DNA of 31,376 nt, from assembly GCA_016293265.1 (NCBI GenBank), contig JAEDEN010000018.1, forward strand, positions 1-31,376, in the 5' to 3' direction. Numbering within the stretch: the stretch's first letter is position 1; every line of letters starts with the position of its first letter. Origin of the DNA: Oscillospiraceae bacterium. Its GTDB lineage: Bacteria > Bacillota > Clostridia > Oscillospirales > Oscillospiraceae. Positions 4,989 through 12,623 of the stretch are shown piece after piece. The position numbers and the translations under genes were made by a program. Below the pieces are notes generated by a model, which was not told the DNA's origin, did no database searches, and saw only the letters and a program-made list of their open reading frames with translations.

Positions 4989-7637
4989 TCATCCCTTGGC
5001 CTCCAGCCAGTTCTTTCCCCAATGGGCCTCCGCCGTCAGGGGCACGGAGAGGGCGACCACCTGCTCCATCTCCTCCTCCAAAAGGCGGGCCACGGTGCCG
5101 GCCTCCGCCTCCGGGCATTCCACAACGAGCTCATCGTGGACCTGCAGCACCAGGCGGGCCCCCAGGCCCTCTGCTTTCAGCCGCTTCCATACCGCCACCA
5201 TGGCCAGCTTCATCACGTCTGCGGCCGTACCCTGAATGGGCATATTCAGCGCTACCCGCTCTCCGAAGGAGCGGAGGTTGAATTTGAAGGACTTCAGCTC
5301 CGGCAGGTCCCTGCGGCGGTGGAAGATGGTCTCCACGTACCCTTTCTCCTTTGCCTGCTCCACCACAGCGGACATATAGGCCCGCACACCGGGGAAGGTA
5401 TTGAAATAGGCCTCCATATAGGCCTTGGCCTCGGCAACGGAAACGCCGATATCCTGGGAGAGGGAAAATGCGGAGATGCCGTAGACGATGCCAAAGTTCA
5501 CCGCCTTGGCGCTGCGGCGCATTTCAGGGGTGACCTCCTCCACCGGCACATGGAATACCTGGGCAGCGGTGGCGGTGTGGATATCCTGTCCAGAGACAAA
5601 GGCAGAGCGCATGGCCTCATCCCCGGCGATGTGGGCCAGGAGGCGCAATTCGATCTGGGAATAGTCGGCGTCCACCAGGACGCAGCCCTCATCCGGCACA
5701 AACATCCGCCGGATCTCGCTGCCAAGATCGGTGCGGGTGGGGATGTTCTGGAGGTTCGGCTCCGTGGAGGACAGGCGTCCGGTGGCGGTAACGGTCATCT
5801 GAAAGCTGGTACGCACCCGGCCGTCGGGGTCGATGGCCTTCAGGAGGCCGTCGGCATAGGTGGATTTCAGCTTGGCGTACTGGCGGTATTCCAGAACGGC
5901 CGCCACGATGGGAGCCTCATAGCGGAGGCCCTCCAGGACATCTGCGTTGGTGGACCAGCCGGTCTTGGTCTTTTTTCCGTGGGGCAGGCCCAGCTTCTCA
6001 AAAAGAATCTGGCCCAACTGCTTGGGGGAATTGATATTGAAGGTCTCCCCCGCCATATCATAGATTTGCTTTTCCATGTGGGAGATCCGCTGGGAAAGGG
6101 CGCTGCCAAAGGCGGAAAGTGCCCCGGCGTCCACCCGGCAGCCGGTGCGCTCCATCTCCGCCAGAACACGGCAAAGGGGCAGCTCCGCCGTTTCATATAG
6201 CTCCCACATCCCCTGTCCGCGGAGCTTTTCGCCAAGAGTACCGTACAGCGCATCCACCGCCGCAGTGTGGCGGGCAAGGCTCTCCTCCGCCGCCGCGCCG
6301 TCTCCCAGAAGGGAAAAGGCGTCCGCATCAAGATACACCGGCTTCGGCAGCTCCTCATTATAATAAGATACAAACAGGCGGGAGAGGTCATAACTGCCCG
6401 CCGTGGCGTCCAGAAGATAGGCGGCAAGGGCGGTATCGAAGCAAAAGCCCTCCGCCGGAAGCCCGGCGTCCAGGGCCAGGCGCATCAGGTCCTTTACGTT
6501 GTGGGAGACCTTTTTCACATCCGCCGAAAAGACCGCCTTCAAAAGGGCGTTCCAGTCCCCCTGATAACACTCAAAGAGGAAGGTGGACACCGTCAGGCCC
6601 TCCCCGGTGCGGCAGGCCACCGCAAGGGCATGGAACTCCATGGCCGTCAGGAGGGAAACATGGTCCGCCTCCCGCCAAAGGGTCAGAAGGGCCTCTGCCT
6701 CCCCCGCCGTCTCCACCCGGTTCACCCGTACCGCCTGCTTTTGCCCGGCGGGTGCGGCGGCCTCCGCTGCCGGGGCCAGTCCGAATTTCTCAATGAGCCG
6801 TGTGAATTCCAGCCGGAGGAACAGGGGATAGGCCCCCTCGCCGGGCGCCCTGACGCGGTTTTGTTCCGGGTCAAACTCCAGGGGTGCGTCGGTGACAATG
6901 GTGGCCAGCCAATAGGAATGCCGGGCGCTCTCCTCCCCCTCCGCCAGTTTGCGGAGGGCGGCGGGCTTGGCCTCCACATCCGGCATCTTTTCGTACAGCG
7001 CACCGATGCTCTCATACTGCTGTACCAGGGCCATGGCGGTCTTCTCGCCGATGCCGGGGACACCGGGGATATTGTCGGAGGAATCTCCCATAAGAGCCTT
7101 GAGGTCGATCATATGGATGGGATCGAAGCCGTACTCCTCCCGGAAGGCCGCCTCTGTCATGTCCTTGGTGGTGGTTTTGCCCATGCGGGTGGAGACCAGC
7201 TTCACCTTGGTGCGTCCGGTGATGAGCTGGAGGGAATCCTTGTCGCCAGTGACCACCACACAGTCCCAATCCGCCGCCTCACACCGGCGGGAGATGGTGC
7301 CGATGAGGTCGTCCGCCTCCCAGCCCGCCAACTCATAGCGGGGGATGTTCAGGGCGTCCAGCACCTCCTTTAAAACCGGCACCTGCATCCGCAGCTCCTC
7401 CGGCATTGGCTTGCGGGTGGCCTTGTAGGCCGCGTCCGCCGTGTGGCGGAAGGTGGGGGCATGGACATCGAAGGTGACGCACACCGCGTCAGGCTGCTCC
7501 TCCTCCTTCAGCCGCAGGAGAGTAGTGAGAAAGCCGAAAACGGCGTTGGTGCAAAGTCCATCCCGGGTGGTAAGGGGACGGATGCCGTAATAGGCGCGGT
7601 TGATGATGCTGTTGCCGTCGATGACCATGAGTTTCAT
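4989..7637 (-). CDS. polA: DNA polymerase I
   Basis: Family A polymerase for Okazaki-fragment processing and repair synthesis; 882 residues, full length. The N-terminal 5'-3' nuclease (about 1-290) begins MKLMVIDGNSIINRAYYGIRP and keeps the FDVHAPTFRH, GWEADDLIG, VTGDKDSLQL and GDSSDNIPGVPGIGEKTA metal-site motifs. The middle domain lacks the DxE and later acidic residues needed for proofreading, as in many Firmicutes. The polymerase domain has motif A (DADYSQIELRLLAH), motif B (RRSAKAVNFGIVYGIS) and motif C (VHDELV near residue 835). The start has GGGAGG upstream and a strong promoter at 7674-7702. It leads the minus-strand run to tsaD, with about 170 bases before rimI. Confidence 0.98.
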   Translation of the reverse strand: MKLMVIDGNSIINRAYYGIRPLTTRDGLCTNAVFGFLTTLLRLKEEEQPDAVCVTFDVHAPTFRHTADAAYKATRKPMPEELRMQVPVLKEVLDALNIPRYELAGWEADDLIGTISRRCEAADWDCVVVTGDKDSLQLITGRTKVKLVSTRMGKTTTKDMTEAAFREEYGFDPIHMIDLKALMGDSSDNIPGVPGIGEKTAMALVQQYESIGALYEKMPDVEAKPAALRKLAEGEESARHSYWLATIVTDAPLEFDPEQNRVRAPGEGAYPLFLRLEFTRLIEKFGLAPAAEAAAPAGQKQAVRVNRVETAGEAEALLTLWREADHVSLLTAMEFHALAVACRTGEGLTVSTFLFECYQGDWNALLKAVFSADVKKVSHNVKDLMRLALDAGLPAEGFCFDTALAAYLLDATAGSYDLSRLFVSYYNEELPKPVYLDADAFSLLGDGAAAEESLARHTAAVDALYGTLGEKLRGQGMWELYETAELPLCRVLAEMERTGCRVDAGALSAFGSALSQRISHMEKQIYDMAGETFNINSPKQLGQILFEKLGLPHGKKTKTGWSTNADVLEGLRYEAPIVAAVLEYRQYAKLKSTYADGLLKAIDPDGRVRTSFQMTVTATGRLSSTEPNLQNIPTRTDLGSEIRRMFVPDEGCVLVDADYSQIELRLLAHIAGDEAMRSAFVSGQDIHTATAAQVFHVPVEEVTPEMRRSAKAVNFGIVYGISAFSLSQDIGVSVAEAKAYMEAYFNTFPGVRAYMSAVVEQAKEKGYVETIFHRRRDLPELKSFKFNLRSFGERVALNMPIQGTAADVMKLAMVAVWKRLKAEGLGARLVLQVHDELVVECPEAEAGTVARLLEEEMEQVVALSVPLTAEAHWGKNWLEAKG

Positions 7638-7673
7638 ATGATGACCTCCCGGGCAGATTCCATAGATTTAAAT

Positions 7674-7702
7674 AGTATACCCCATCCGCCGCATTTTCGC
7701 AA
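7674..7702 (-). promoter_or_regulatory. Promoter of polA
   Basis: Minus strand TTGCGA (7697-7702), 17-base spacer, TATACT (7674-7679). The -35 lies inside the loop and arm of the hairpin at 7680-7711. Confidence 0.8.
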
Positions 7703-7711
7703 CGGATGGGG
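7680..7711 (-). terminator. Hairpin after the XRE gene, overlapping the polA promoter
   Basis: A 13-bp stem (7680-7692 with 7699-7711) in which two mismatches become G-U pairs only on the minus strand, with loop GAAAAU. It is followed by UAUACUAUUUAAA rather than a clean U run. It starts five bases after the stop of the XRE gene, so it may be its terminator while also holding the polA -35 box. Confidence 0.5.
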
Positions 7712-7715
7712 GACT

Positions 7716-7931
7716 TTATTTCCGGTAGGGGACAGGATCGTCCGTCAGCCCCAGCAGATAGTCCACGCTGGTGCCGTAGAACCGGGCCAGGGCGATCAGC
7801 GACGCGCTGGGGATGTCCAGCGTGCCGCTCTCGTAGCGGGAATAGGTGGTCTGGGACACATGCAGAACCTCCGCTACCGCCGTCTGGTTCAGATCACGGT
7901 CCTCCCGCAGGTTCCGCAGCCTCTGATACAT
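7716..7931 (-). CDS. XRE family HTH transcriptional regulator
   Basis: A 71-residue protein that is little more than one Cro/C1-type helix-turn-helix. Residues about 5-60 read as the five-helix domain: LRNLREDRDLNQTAVAEVL, the recognition stretch VSQTTYSRYESG, then DIPSASLIALARFYGTSVDYLLG. Ribosome site GGGAGGGAG precedes the ATG at 7931. It is divergent from a 54-residue gene, and the 134 bases between the two starts carry two ATGCGAT/ATCGCAT-type palindromes (7991-8037), which makes autoregulation likely. The regulated function is unknown. The protein lacks any ligand domain. Confidence 0.9.
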   Translation of the reverse strand: MYQRLRNLREDRDLNQTAVAEVLHVSQTTYSRYESGTLDIPSASLIALARFYGTSVDYLLGLTDDPVPYRK

Positions 7932-7990
7932 GGCGCTCCCTCCCTTTCCCCGAAGCCGTTCCGGCAGGCTTCTGATTCCTTTATTTTAGG

Positions 7991-8037
7991 ATATGCAAAA
8001 ATCGCATATTGCATTTTATGCGATAATCGCATAAAAT
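7991..8037. promoter_or_regulatory. Paired operators between the XRE gene and the 54-residue gene
   Basis: Site 1 (7991-8009) is an imperfect palindrome with ATATGC/GCATAT arms. Site 2 (8013-8037) is a perfect 25-bp palindrome centred at 8025 with core TATGCGATAATCGCATA. The matching ATCGCAT elements are exactly 25 bases apart. Site 2 fills the spacer and -10 of the plus-strand promoter; site 1 lies before a TAAAAT-like -10 (minus strand, 7984-7989) on the XRE side. Binding by the neighbouring XRE protein is an inference. Confidence 0.7.
8009..8037 (+). promoter_or_regulatory. Promoter of the 54-residue gene
   Basis: TTGCAT (8009-8014), 17-base spacer, TAAAAT (8032-8037). The spacer is almost wholly occupied by the 25-bp palindrome, so repressor and polymerase binding should exclude each other. 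Confidence 0.7.
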
Positions 8038-8065
8038 AGAGAAAATCAGGGAAGGAGAGGTCCAC

Positions 8066-8230
8066 ATGAACGAAAAAGAAACACCGCCGCAGCGCATCTG
8101 GGTAAACACAAAGCAGCGCATCGTCTCCTTCCATCCCGTGGAGGGCTTCACGCTGCTGGAATTTCACGACAAGGCCCTGTTTTTCCGCTGCATCGACGAG
8201 TATACCCGGCAGCGCTACCGCTACCAATAA
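8066..8230 (+). CDS. Small protein of unknown function, divergent from XRE regulator
   Basis: A 54-residue ORF starting MNEKETPPQRIWVNTKQRIV and ending YTRQRYRYQ, with AAGGAGAGG six bases before the ATG. It is mixed charged and aromatic with no signal peptide or membrane segment; FHPVEGFTLLEFHDKALFFRCIDEY alternates like short beta strands plus a helix. I do not recognise a named family. The composition, ribosome site and dedicated promoter argue it is real. It is controlled from the palindromic region shared with the XRE gene. A toxin or other target of the XRE repressor is possible but nothing in the sequence proves it. Confidence 0.75.
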   Translation: MNEKETPPQRIWVNTKQRIVSFHPVEGFTLLEFHDKALFFRCIDEYTRQRYRYQ

Positions 8231-8248
8231 AAATTTTTCCTTTTTCCA

Positions 8249-8277
8249 TAGACAAACCGCCGCTTTTAGCGTATACT
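8249..8277 (+). promoter_or_regulatory. Promoter of ade
   Basis: TAGACA (8249-8254), 17-base spacer, TATACT (8272-8277). A leader of about 60 nt follows; I see no purine riboswitch core in it. Confidence 0.7.
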
Positions 8278-8344
8278 TTTCCTAACAGGTTATAATTACC
8301 CTTTATGCCTTTCATTATGAAATTTAATATCGGGAGGAAAGCCT

Positions 8345-10069
8345 ATGTCGGAGAGCTACGCTGGCAAGATCAATCGGAAGCTGCTGAAAAAGCGGCGCAT
8401 CATCAATGCGGCCGCGGGCCGGGAAAAGGCGGATCTGGTTTTGAAAAACGCCGCCTATGTAAATGTTTTCTCCAACGAGATCTGCCATGGTGACATCGCC
8501 GTGGCGGAAGGGCTGATCGTTGGCATGGGCACATACTCCGGCGAGACAGAGGTGGACATGGCGGGTAAGATCGTTCTCCCCGGCTTCCTGGACGCCCACA
8601 TCCACCTGGAAAGTTCTCTGGTCAATCCCACAGAGTTCGTCAAGGCCGTCCTGCCCCACGGCACCACCACCGTCATCACCGATCCCCACGAGATCGCCAA
8701 CGTCATGGGCAGCGACGGCATCGAATATATGCTGCAGGCCACGGAGGGCCTGCCTGTGGACGTACGGTTCATGCTGCCCTCCTGCGTGCCGGCAACACCT
8801 CTGGATGAATCCGGCGCCACTCTGGATTACCGTGCCATCGACTCCTTCTACGACCATCCCCGGGTCCAGGGCCTGGCGGAGATGATGAACTTTGTGGGCA
8901 TCATCGCAGGGGACGACCAGCCGGTGGAGAAGATCGTGGCTGCCCAGGCCCACCACAAGAAGATCGACGGCCACGCCCCCGACCTGGTGGGCAACGACCT
9001 CAACGCCTACATCGCCGCCGGCGTCTATTCCGACCACGAATGCCACGACCTGAAGGACGCCATCGCCAAGCTGGAGCGGGGACAGTTCATTATGATCCGG
9101 GAGGGCACCGCCGCCCGGAACCTGGAGGCGCTGGTGCCCCTGCTGTGCGACAAATACTCCGAGCGGTGCATGTTCTGCACCGACGACAAGCACCCCAGCG
9201 ACCTTCTGGAAAAGGGCCACATCGACTATATCATGAAAAAAGCCATCGCCCTGGGGGCGGACCCCATCACCACAGTGAAGGTGGCCTGCCACAACGCCGC
9301 CCGGTACTTCCTGCTGAATAACCGGGGGGCCATCGCGCCGGGATACCTGGCTGATTTCGTGGTCATTGACAGCTTTGAGCACTTCCACATCGAAAAGGTC
9401 TACAAAAGGGGCAAGTTGATGGTGGAGGAGGGCATCCTCGCGGACTTCCCCGCCCCCAAGGTGGAGCCCTATCTGACGGAGCGTGCCCACAGCACCTTCC
9501 ACCTCCCCATCCTCACCGCCGAAGATTTTACGGAAAGCCGTCCCAGAGGCGTACTGGGCATGGTGATGGGGGAGATCACCACCACCGACGCGGGTTACGC
9601 CGACCACATCGACGTGGAAAACGATATTTTGAAGATCGCCGTGGTGGAGCGCCATAAGAACACCCGCCACATCGGCATCGGCTACATCAAGGGCTACGGC
9701 CTGCGGTCCGGCGCCGTGGCCACCTCCATCTCCCACGACTCCCACAACATCATCGTGGTGGGGGCAAGCGAGGCCGATATGGCCCAGGCGGTGAACCGCA
9801 TCGCAGAGCTGGACGGCGGCATCGTGGTGTGGAACGAGGGGAAATCTCTGGCGGAGGTACCCCTGGCCATCGCCGGAATTATGAGCGACGAGCCGCTGGT
9901 CACGGTAAACGCGAAGCTGGAAGGGGCCAAGGAAGAGGCCTTCCGCCTGGGCGTCTCCCGGGGAGTAGACCCCTTCATGACGCTGAGCTTCATGGCCCTG
10001 CCGGTGATCCCCACCCTGCGGGTCACCACCCGCGGCGTGTTCGACGTCATCAGCCAGAGCTACGTGTAA
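8345..10069 (+). CDS. ade: Adenine deaminase
   Basis: Deaminates adenine to hypoxanthine and ammonia for purine salvage. The 574 residues match the bacterial Ade family of the amidohydrolase superfamily. The beta/alpha barrel begins at about residue 60, with the metal motif DAHIHLES, followed by HGTTTVITDPHEIANVMG and MNFVGIIAGDD. Later come DGHAPDLVG, YSDHECH, FCTDDKHPSDL and GYLADFVVID, closing with the Ade-specific C-terminal domain (GIGYIKGYGLRSGAVATSISHDSHNI). GGGAGG precedes the ATG at 8345. Monocistronic: own promoter upstream and a strong terminator directly after the stop. Confidence 0.97.
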   Translation: MSESYAGKINRKLLKKRRIINAAAGREKADLVLKNAAYVNVFSNEICHGDIAVAEGLIVGMGTYSGETEVDMAGKIVLPGFLDAHIHLESSLVNPTEFVKAVLPHGTTTVITDPHEIANVMGSDGIEYMLQATEGLPVDVRFMLPSCVPATPLDESGATLDYRAIDSFYDHPRVQGLAEMMNFVGIIAGDDQPVEKIVAAQAHHKKIDGHAPDLVGNDLNAYIAAGVYSDHECHDLKDAIAKLERGQFIMIREGTAARNLEALVPLLCDKYSERCMFCTDDKHPSDLLEKGHIDYIMKKAIALGADPITTVKVACHNAARYFLLNNRGAIAPGYLADFVVIDSFEHFHIEKVYKRGKLMVEEGILADFPAPKVEPYLTERAHSTFHLPILTAEDFTESRPRGVLGMVMGEITTTDAGYADHIDVENDILKIAVVERHKNTRHIGIGYIKGYGLRSGAVATSISHDSHNIIVVGASEADMAQAVNRIAELDGGIVVWNEGKSLAEVPLAIAGIMSDEPLVTVNAKLEGAKEEAFRLGVSRGVDPFMTLSFMALPVIPTLRVTTRGVFDVISQSYV

Positions 10070-10075
10070 GAAAGA

Positions 10076-10116
10076 GGCGTACGCCGGATTTTCCCGGCGC
10101 ACGCCATTTCTTTTTC
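10076..10116 (+). terminator. Terminator of ade
   Basis: A 12-position stem with one mismatch (10076-10087 with 10094-10105), loop ATTTTC, then ATTTCTTTTT. Confidence 0.85.
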
Positions 10117-10228
10117 CTTCAGCGGCCGGGCCGCCTTTGCGGTTCCCGGGGGCTTTTGTCACTTTTTTGTAACGCTCCCCGAGGAAGGCTGTGCTATGAT
10201 AAGTCAAACAAACCGAAGGAGGTCCGGT

Positions 10229-10699
10229 ATGAGACTCTGGTTTAAACAGCGCTTTTTCTCCTGGTTCGACAGCTACGATATCTATAATGAGGACGGCAGT
10301 GTTGCCTACACCGTGGAGGGCCAGCTATCCTGGGGACACTGCCTCCACATCCTGGACTCCTATGGAAACCACATCGCCACGGTGCAGGAGAAGGTACTCA
10401 CCCTTCTGCCCAAATTTGAACTGTACATCGGAGATGAATACATAGGCTGCATCCAGAAGGAATTCAGCTTCTTCCTTCCCCGTTACAACATCGACTGCAA
10501 GGGCTGGCAGGTGGAAGGCAGCTTCATGGAATGGGACTACACGGTAAAGACCGGCTGCGGCTGTCTGGTCGCCAACATCAGCAAGGAGCTTTTCAACTGG
10601 ACGGACACCTATACCATCGACGTTGCGGACAGCCGGGACGCCCTGTGCGCCCTGATGCTGGTGCTGGCCATCGACGCGGAGAAATGCTCCCGGAATTAA
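10229..10699 (+). CDS. LURP-one-related / YxjI-like protein
   Basis: A 156-residue protein resembling the bacterial LURP-one (Tubby-like) group: MRLWFKQRFFSWFDSYDIYNEDGSVAYTVEGQ at the N-terminus, GHCLHILDSYGNHIATVQEK, PKFELYIG, then WQVEGSFMEWDYTV and a C-terminal TYTIDVADSRDALCALMLVLAIDAE. This is a beta-barrel fold around a central helix; function in bacteria is undetermined, with suggested links to membranes. The ATG at 10229 has AAGGAGG six bases upstream and is preferred over the in-frame ATG at 10196. An extended -10 (TGCTATGAT, 10191-10199) may be its promoter. It ends at a two-way terminator. Confidence 0.82.
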   Translation: MRLWFKQRFFSWFDSYDIYNEDGSVAYTVEGQLSWGHCLHILDSYGNHIATVQEKVLTLLPKFELYIGDEYIGCIQKEFSFFLPRYNIDCKGWQVEGSFMEWDYTVKTGCGCLVANISKELFNWTDTYTIDVADSRDALCALMLVLAIDAEKCSRN

Positions 10700-10729
10700 A
10701 ATGCTCCCCCTCCTGTCATTCCAAAAAAG

Positions 10730-10756
10730 GGCAGGCACACCAGTGCCTGCCTTTTT
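10730..10756. terminator. Bidirectional terminator between the LURP-one gene and trmD
   Basis: A 9-bp stem GGCAGGCAC/GTGCCTGCC (10730-10738 and 10743-10751) with TTTTT on the plus side and a run of six A before it (a U run on the minus side). It serves two convergent genes. Confidence 0.88.
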
Positions 10757-10774
10757 ACGCCCTTTCCGGCAGCC

Positions 10775-11554
10775 TTACGGGGCTTCTTCTCCCCCCGCTG
10801 TCTCCGCCGCAAATTCATCTTTGGCCTGCTGCAGGATTTTCCGCTCCGCCTTGGTGGTAAGCTGGGAAGCATCAAACCGGGCAAACAGATCGGGACGGCG
10901 GCTCATGGTCCGCTTATAGCTCTCCTTTTTCCGCCAGGCGGCCACCTTGGCATGGTCGCCGGAGCGCAAAATCTCCGGCACCTCCCGCTCATGCCAAACG
11001 GCGGGACGGGAGTACTGGGGGTACTCCAAAAGGCCGTTCCAGTGGGACTCCTCCTCAAAGCACTCCGCATCGGGAAGGACGCCGGGCACCATACGGCACA
11101 CCGCGTCCGCCACCGCCATGGCGGGGATCTCGCCGCCGGTGAGGACAAAGTCCCCCATGCTGATCTCCTCGTCCACACACTCGTCGATGAAGCGCTGGTC
11201 AATGCCCTCGTAATGGCCGCAGACCAGGATCAGGTGGTCATAGCGCTCCTTCAGCTCCCGGGCAACGTTCTGGTCAAAGGTGCGTCCGCAGGGGGACATG
11301 AAAATGGTGCGGCCGGAACCGTAAGTCTCCACGATATGAGCCCAGCAGCGGTAGAGGGGATCCGCCTGCATCACGGCGCCCCGGCCGCCGCCGTAGGGGT
11401 AGTCATCCACTTGCATCTGCTTGTTGGTGGTGTAATCCCGGATCTGGTGGGAACGGATGGCGATGTAGCCCCGCTCCTGTGCCCGGCCCAGAATGCTCAC
11501 ATGGAGCATGGCGTCCACGGAGTCGGGAAAGAGGGTCATGATGTCAATGTTCAT
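10775..11554 (-). CDS. trmD: tRNA (guanine-N1)-methyltransferase TrmD
   Basis: SPOUT-class enzyme that methylates G37 of tRNAs reading CNN codons, preventing +1 frameshifting. It has 259 residues, with MNIDIMTLFPDSVDAML at the start, DDYPYGGGRGAVMQADPL, the trefoil-knot SAM site LVCGHYEGIDQRFID and EEISMGDFVLTGGEIPAM, and SHWNGLLEYPQYSRPAVW, which recognises the substrate. An upstream in-frame ATG (11578) lies within rimM; the family start at 11554 has GGGAGGGG upstream. It overlaps the rimM stop by 11 bases, so the two are translationally coupled. Confidence 0.97.
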   Translation of the reverse strand: MNIDIMTLFPDSVDAMLHVSILGRAQERGYIAIRSHQIRDYTTNKQMQVDDYPYGGGRGAVMQADPLYRCWAHIVETYGSGRTIFMSPCGRTFDQNVARELKERYDHLILVCGHYEGIDQRFIDECVDEEISMGDFVLTGGEIPAMAVADAVCRMVPGVLPDAECFEEESHWNGLLEYPQYSRPAVWHEREVPEILRSGDHAKVAAWRKKESYKRTMSRRPDLFARFDASQLTTKAERKILQQAKDEFAAETAGGEEAP

Positions 11555-12050
11555 CGGTGGCCATCCCCTCCCATACACGGACTTCCATGCGGTTTGCCTC
11601 CAGGTCTACAGAGAGGATGAAGGCATCCTTCACCGCGGGGATCAGGTATTCCCGCTCTCCCTTCACCGTATAGACCTTGCTGGCGGGATAGCTGTCCACC
11701 GCCGTGATCTCCCCCAGCAGCTTTCCGCTCTCCCCGTCATAGACCTCCATGCCCAGCAGTTCGTCGTCAAAGCACTCCCCCTCAGGCAAATGGGCGTCCT
11801 CCCGGCGGATATAAAGCACCTTATCCTTATAGGCAAGGGCGCCGTTCATATCCTCCACACCGGGGAACTTCATAAGCACAAGGCTCTTGTGGACGTGGTT
11901 GGCGGTGGGGGTAACGGGCTTGCCGTCAATATAAAAGGTCTTAAACTTCGTCAAAAAGGCGGGGTCACCGTCCCTGGGCTGCACCCGCACCTCTCCGCGG
12001 ATGCCGTGGGCATTGACGACGCGTCCGACCTTGATGGTTTCCAGTTTCAT
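11544..12050 (-). CDS. rimM: Ribosome maturation factor RimM
   Basis: 16S processing factor that binds S19 and helps mature the 30S head. It has 168 residues in two domains: an N-terminal RimM barrel (TIKVGRVVNAHGIRGEVRVQP) and a C-terminal PRC-barrel (LLGMEVYDGESGKLLGEITAVDSYPASKVYTV, EYLIPAVKDAF). Longer in-frame starts upstream are rejected because the promoter lies at 12087-12115 and GGAGGAG sits seven bases before the ATG at 12050. First gene of a rimM-trmD operon, separated from the ffh-rpsP-khpA operon by a small broken gene. Confidence 0.96.
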   Translation of the reverse strand: MKLETIKVGRVVNAHGIRGEVRVQPRDGDPAFLTKFKTFYIDGKPVTPTANHVHKSLVLMKFPGVEDMNGALAYKDKVLYIRREDAHLPEGECFDDELLGMEVYDGESGKLLGEITAVDSYPASKVYTVKGEREYLIPAVKDAFILSVDLEANRMEVRVWEGMATDEH

Positions 12051-12086
12051 AAAGGCTCTCCTCCGGTAAAAACTTCTCTCCCGCAT

Positions 12087-12115
12087 AGTATATCCTGTTT
12101 CCCGCCCCGGTGCAA
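12087..12115 (-). promoter_or_regulatory. Promoter of rimM-trmD
   Basis: Minus strand TTGCAC (12110-12115), 17-base spacer, TATACT (12087-12092). Confidence 0.8.
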
Positions 12116-12120
12116 GTGGT

Positions 12121-12148
12121 TTGCATTTGAGGGCGGATGTGATAGAAT
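12121..12148 (+). promoter_or_regulatory. Possible plus-strand promoter before the UGA-interrupted ORF
   Basis: TTGCAT (12121-12126), 16-base spacer, TAGAAT (12143-12148). If it is the real promoter, the GTG start at 12139 would not be transcribed, so it conflicts with that start choice. Confidence 0.4.
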
Positions 12149-12345
12149 GGAAGCAAAAGCAGGAAAAGGAGGAGGACCGCCAGGACGCCCTCATCCGCCT
12201 GGGCCTCATGGGCATCCTGTGATGCGCCGGGGCGGTACTGCAGCTTTTCGGCGGCTCGCTGGGAGGCATTCTTTTGTGGGCGGCCCTGGGCATCTTCTCC
12301 ACGGGCATAGGCCAGGCCCTGGATCTTCCGGAAAAACTGCAATAA
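12139..12345 (+). pseudogene. Small membrane protein gene interrupted by an in-frame TGA
   Basis: Reading from GTG at 12139 gives a charged N-terminus (IEWKQKQEKEEDRQDALIRL) and then GLMGIL, a TGA at 12220-12222, and a continuing open frame CAGAVLQLFGGSLGGILL, WAALGIFSTGIG and QALDLPEKLQ to TAA at 12343. Both halves look like real protein and share one frame across the stop: an amphipathic helix followed by a glycine-rich hydrophobic segment. No good ATG start is visible; a strong AAAAGGAGGAGG at about 12164-12175 has no start codon after it in this frame. Most likely a decayed gene with a nonsense mutation and a lost start. Recoding of TGA is possible but unsupported. Not recognised. Confidence 0.45.
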
Positions 12346-12348
12346 AAA

Positions 12349-12379
12349 GGAAGCGGTGCAAGGCACCGCTTCCTTTTTT
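12349..12379. terminator. Bidirectional terminator between the interrupted ORF and khpA
   Basis: An 11-bp stem GGAAGCGGTGC/GCACCGCTTCC (12349-12359 and 12363-12373) with a three-base loop, AAAAA before and TTTTTT after. Works for both strands. Confidence 0.9.
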
Positions 12380-12608
12380 AATCCACAATATCGACAGAAA
12401 CCTTCACGCCGGTGCGCTGGGCATAGGAGCGGATGACCGTCCGGATCTCCTTGGCGATGCGGCCCTGGCGGCCGATGACCTTGCCCATGTCGTCGGGGGC
12501 GACGCGCAGCTCCAACGTCAGCTCCTGATCGCCCTGGATCTCCGTGACAGTGACAGAGTCAGGGTCGTCTACAAGGTTTCTGGCGATGTAGAGCAGCAAG
12601 TCCTTCAT
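12378..12608 (-). CDS. khpA: KH domain RNA-binding protein KhpA
   Basis: A 76-residue single KH domain (YlqC/KhpA family). The GxxG loop is IGRQGRIA, flanked by LELRVAPDDMGKV and KEIRTVIRSYAQRTG, with a C-terminal VSVDIVD strand. In Firmicutes KhpA partners with KhpB and affects cell division and envelope-related mRNAs. It lies 15 bases after rpsP and is the last gene of the ylxM-ffh-rpsP-khpA operon, ending in the terminator at 12349-12379. Confidence 0.95.
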   Translation of the reverse strand: MKDLLLYIARNLVDDPDSVTVTEIQGDQELTLELRVAPDDMGKVIGRQGRIAKEIRTVIRSYAQRTGVKVSVDIVD

Positions 12609-12623
12609 GACCGGTCCTCCCGA

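Noticed and set aside
7889..8227. 112-residue minus-strand ORF over the 54-residue gene
   Set aside because: It covers the paired palindromes and promoters and mirrors the plus-strand gene that has a good ribosome site.
8278..8344. Purine riboswitch before adenine deaminase
   Set aside because: The leader is about 60 nt and lacks the conserved three-way junction core.
8324..10207. 627-residue ORF on the minus strand across the adenine deaminase gene
   Set aside because: It is antisense to a clear ade gene; His/Gly/Val/Asp-rich translation is the typical mirror of a GC-rich coding frame, and it lacks a ribosome site.
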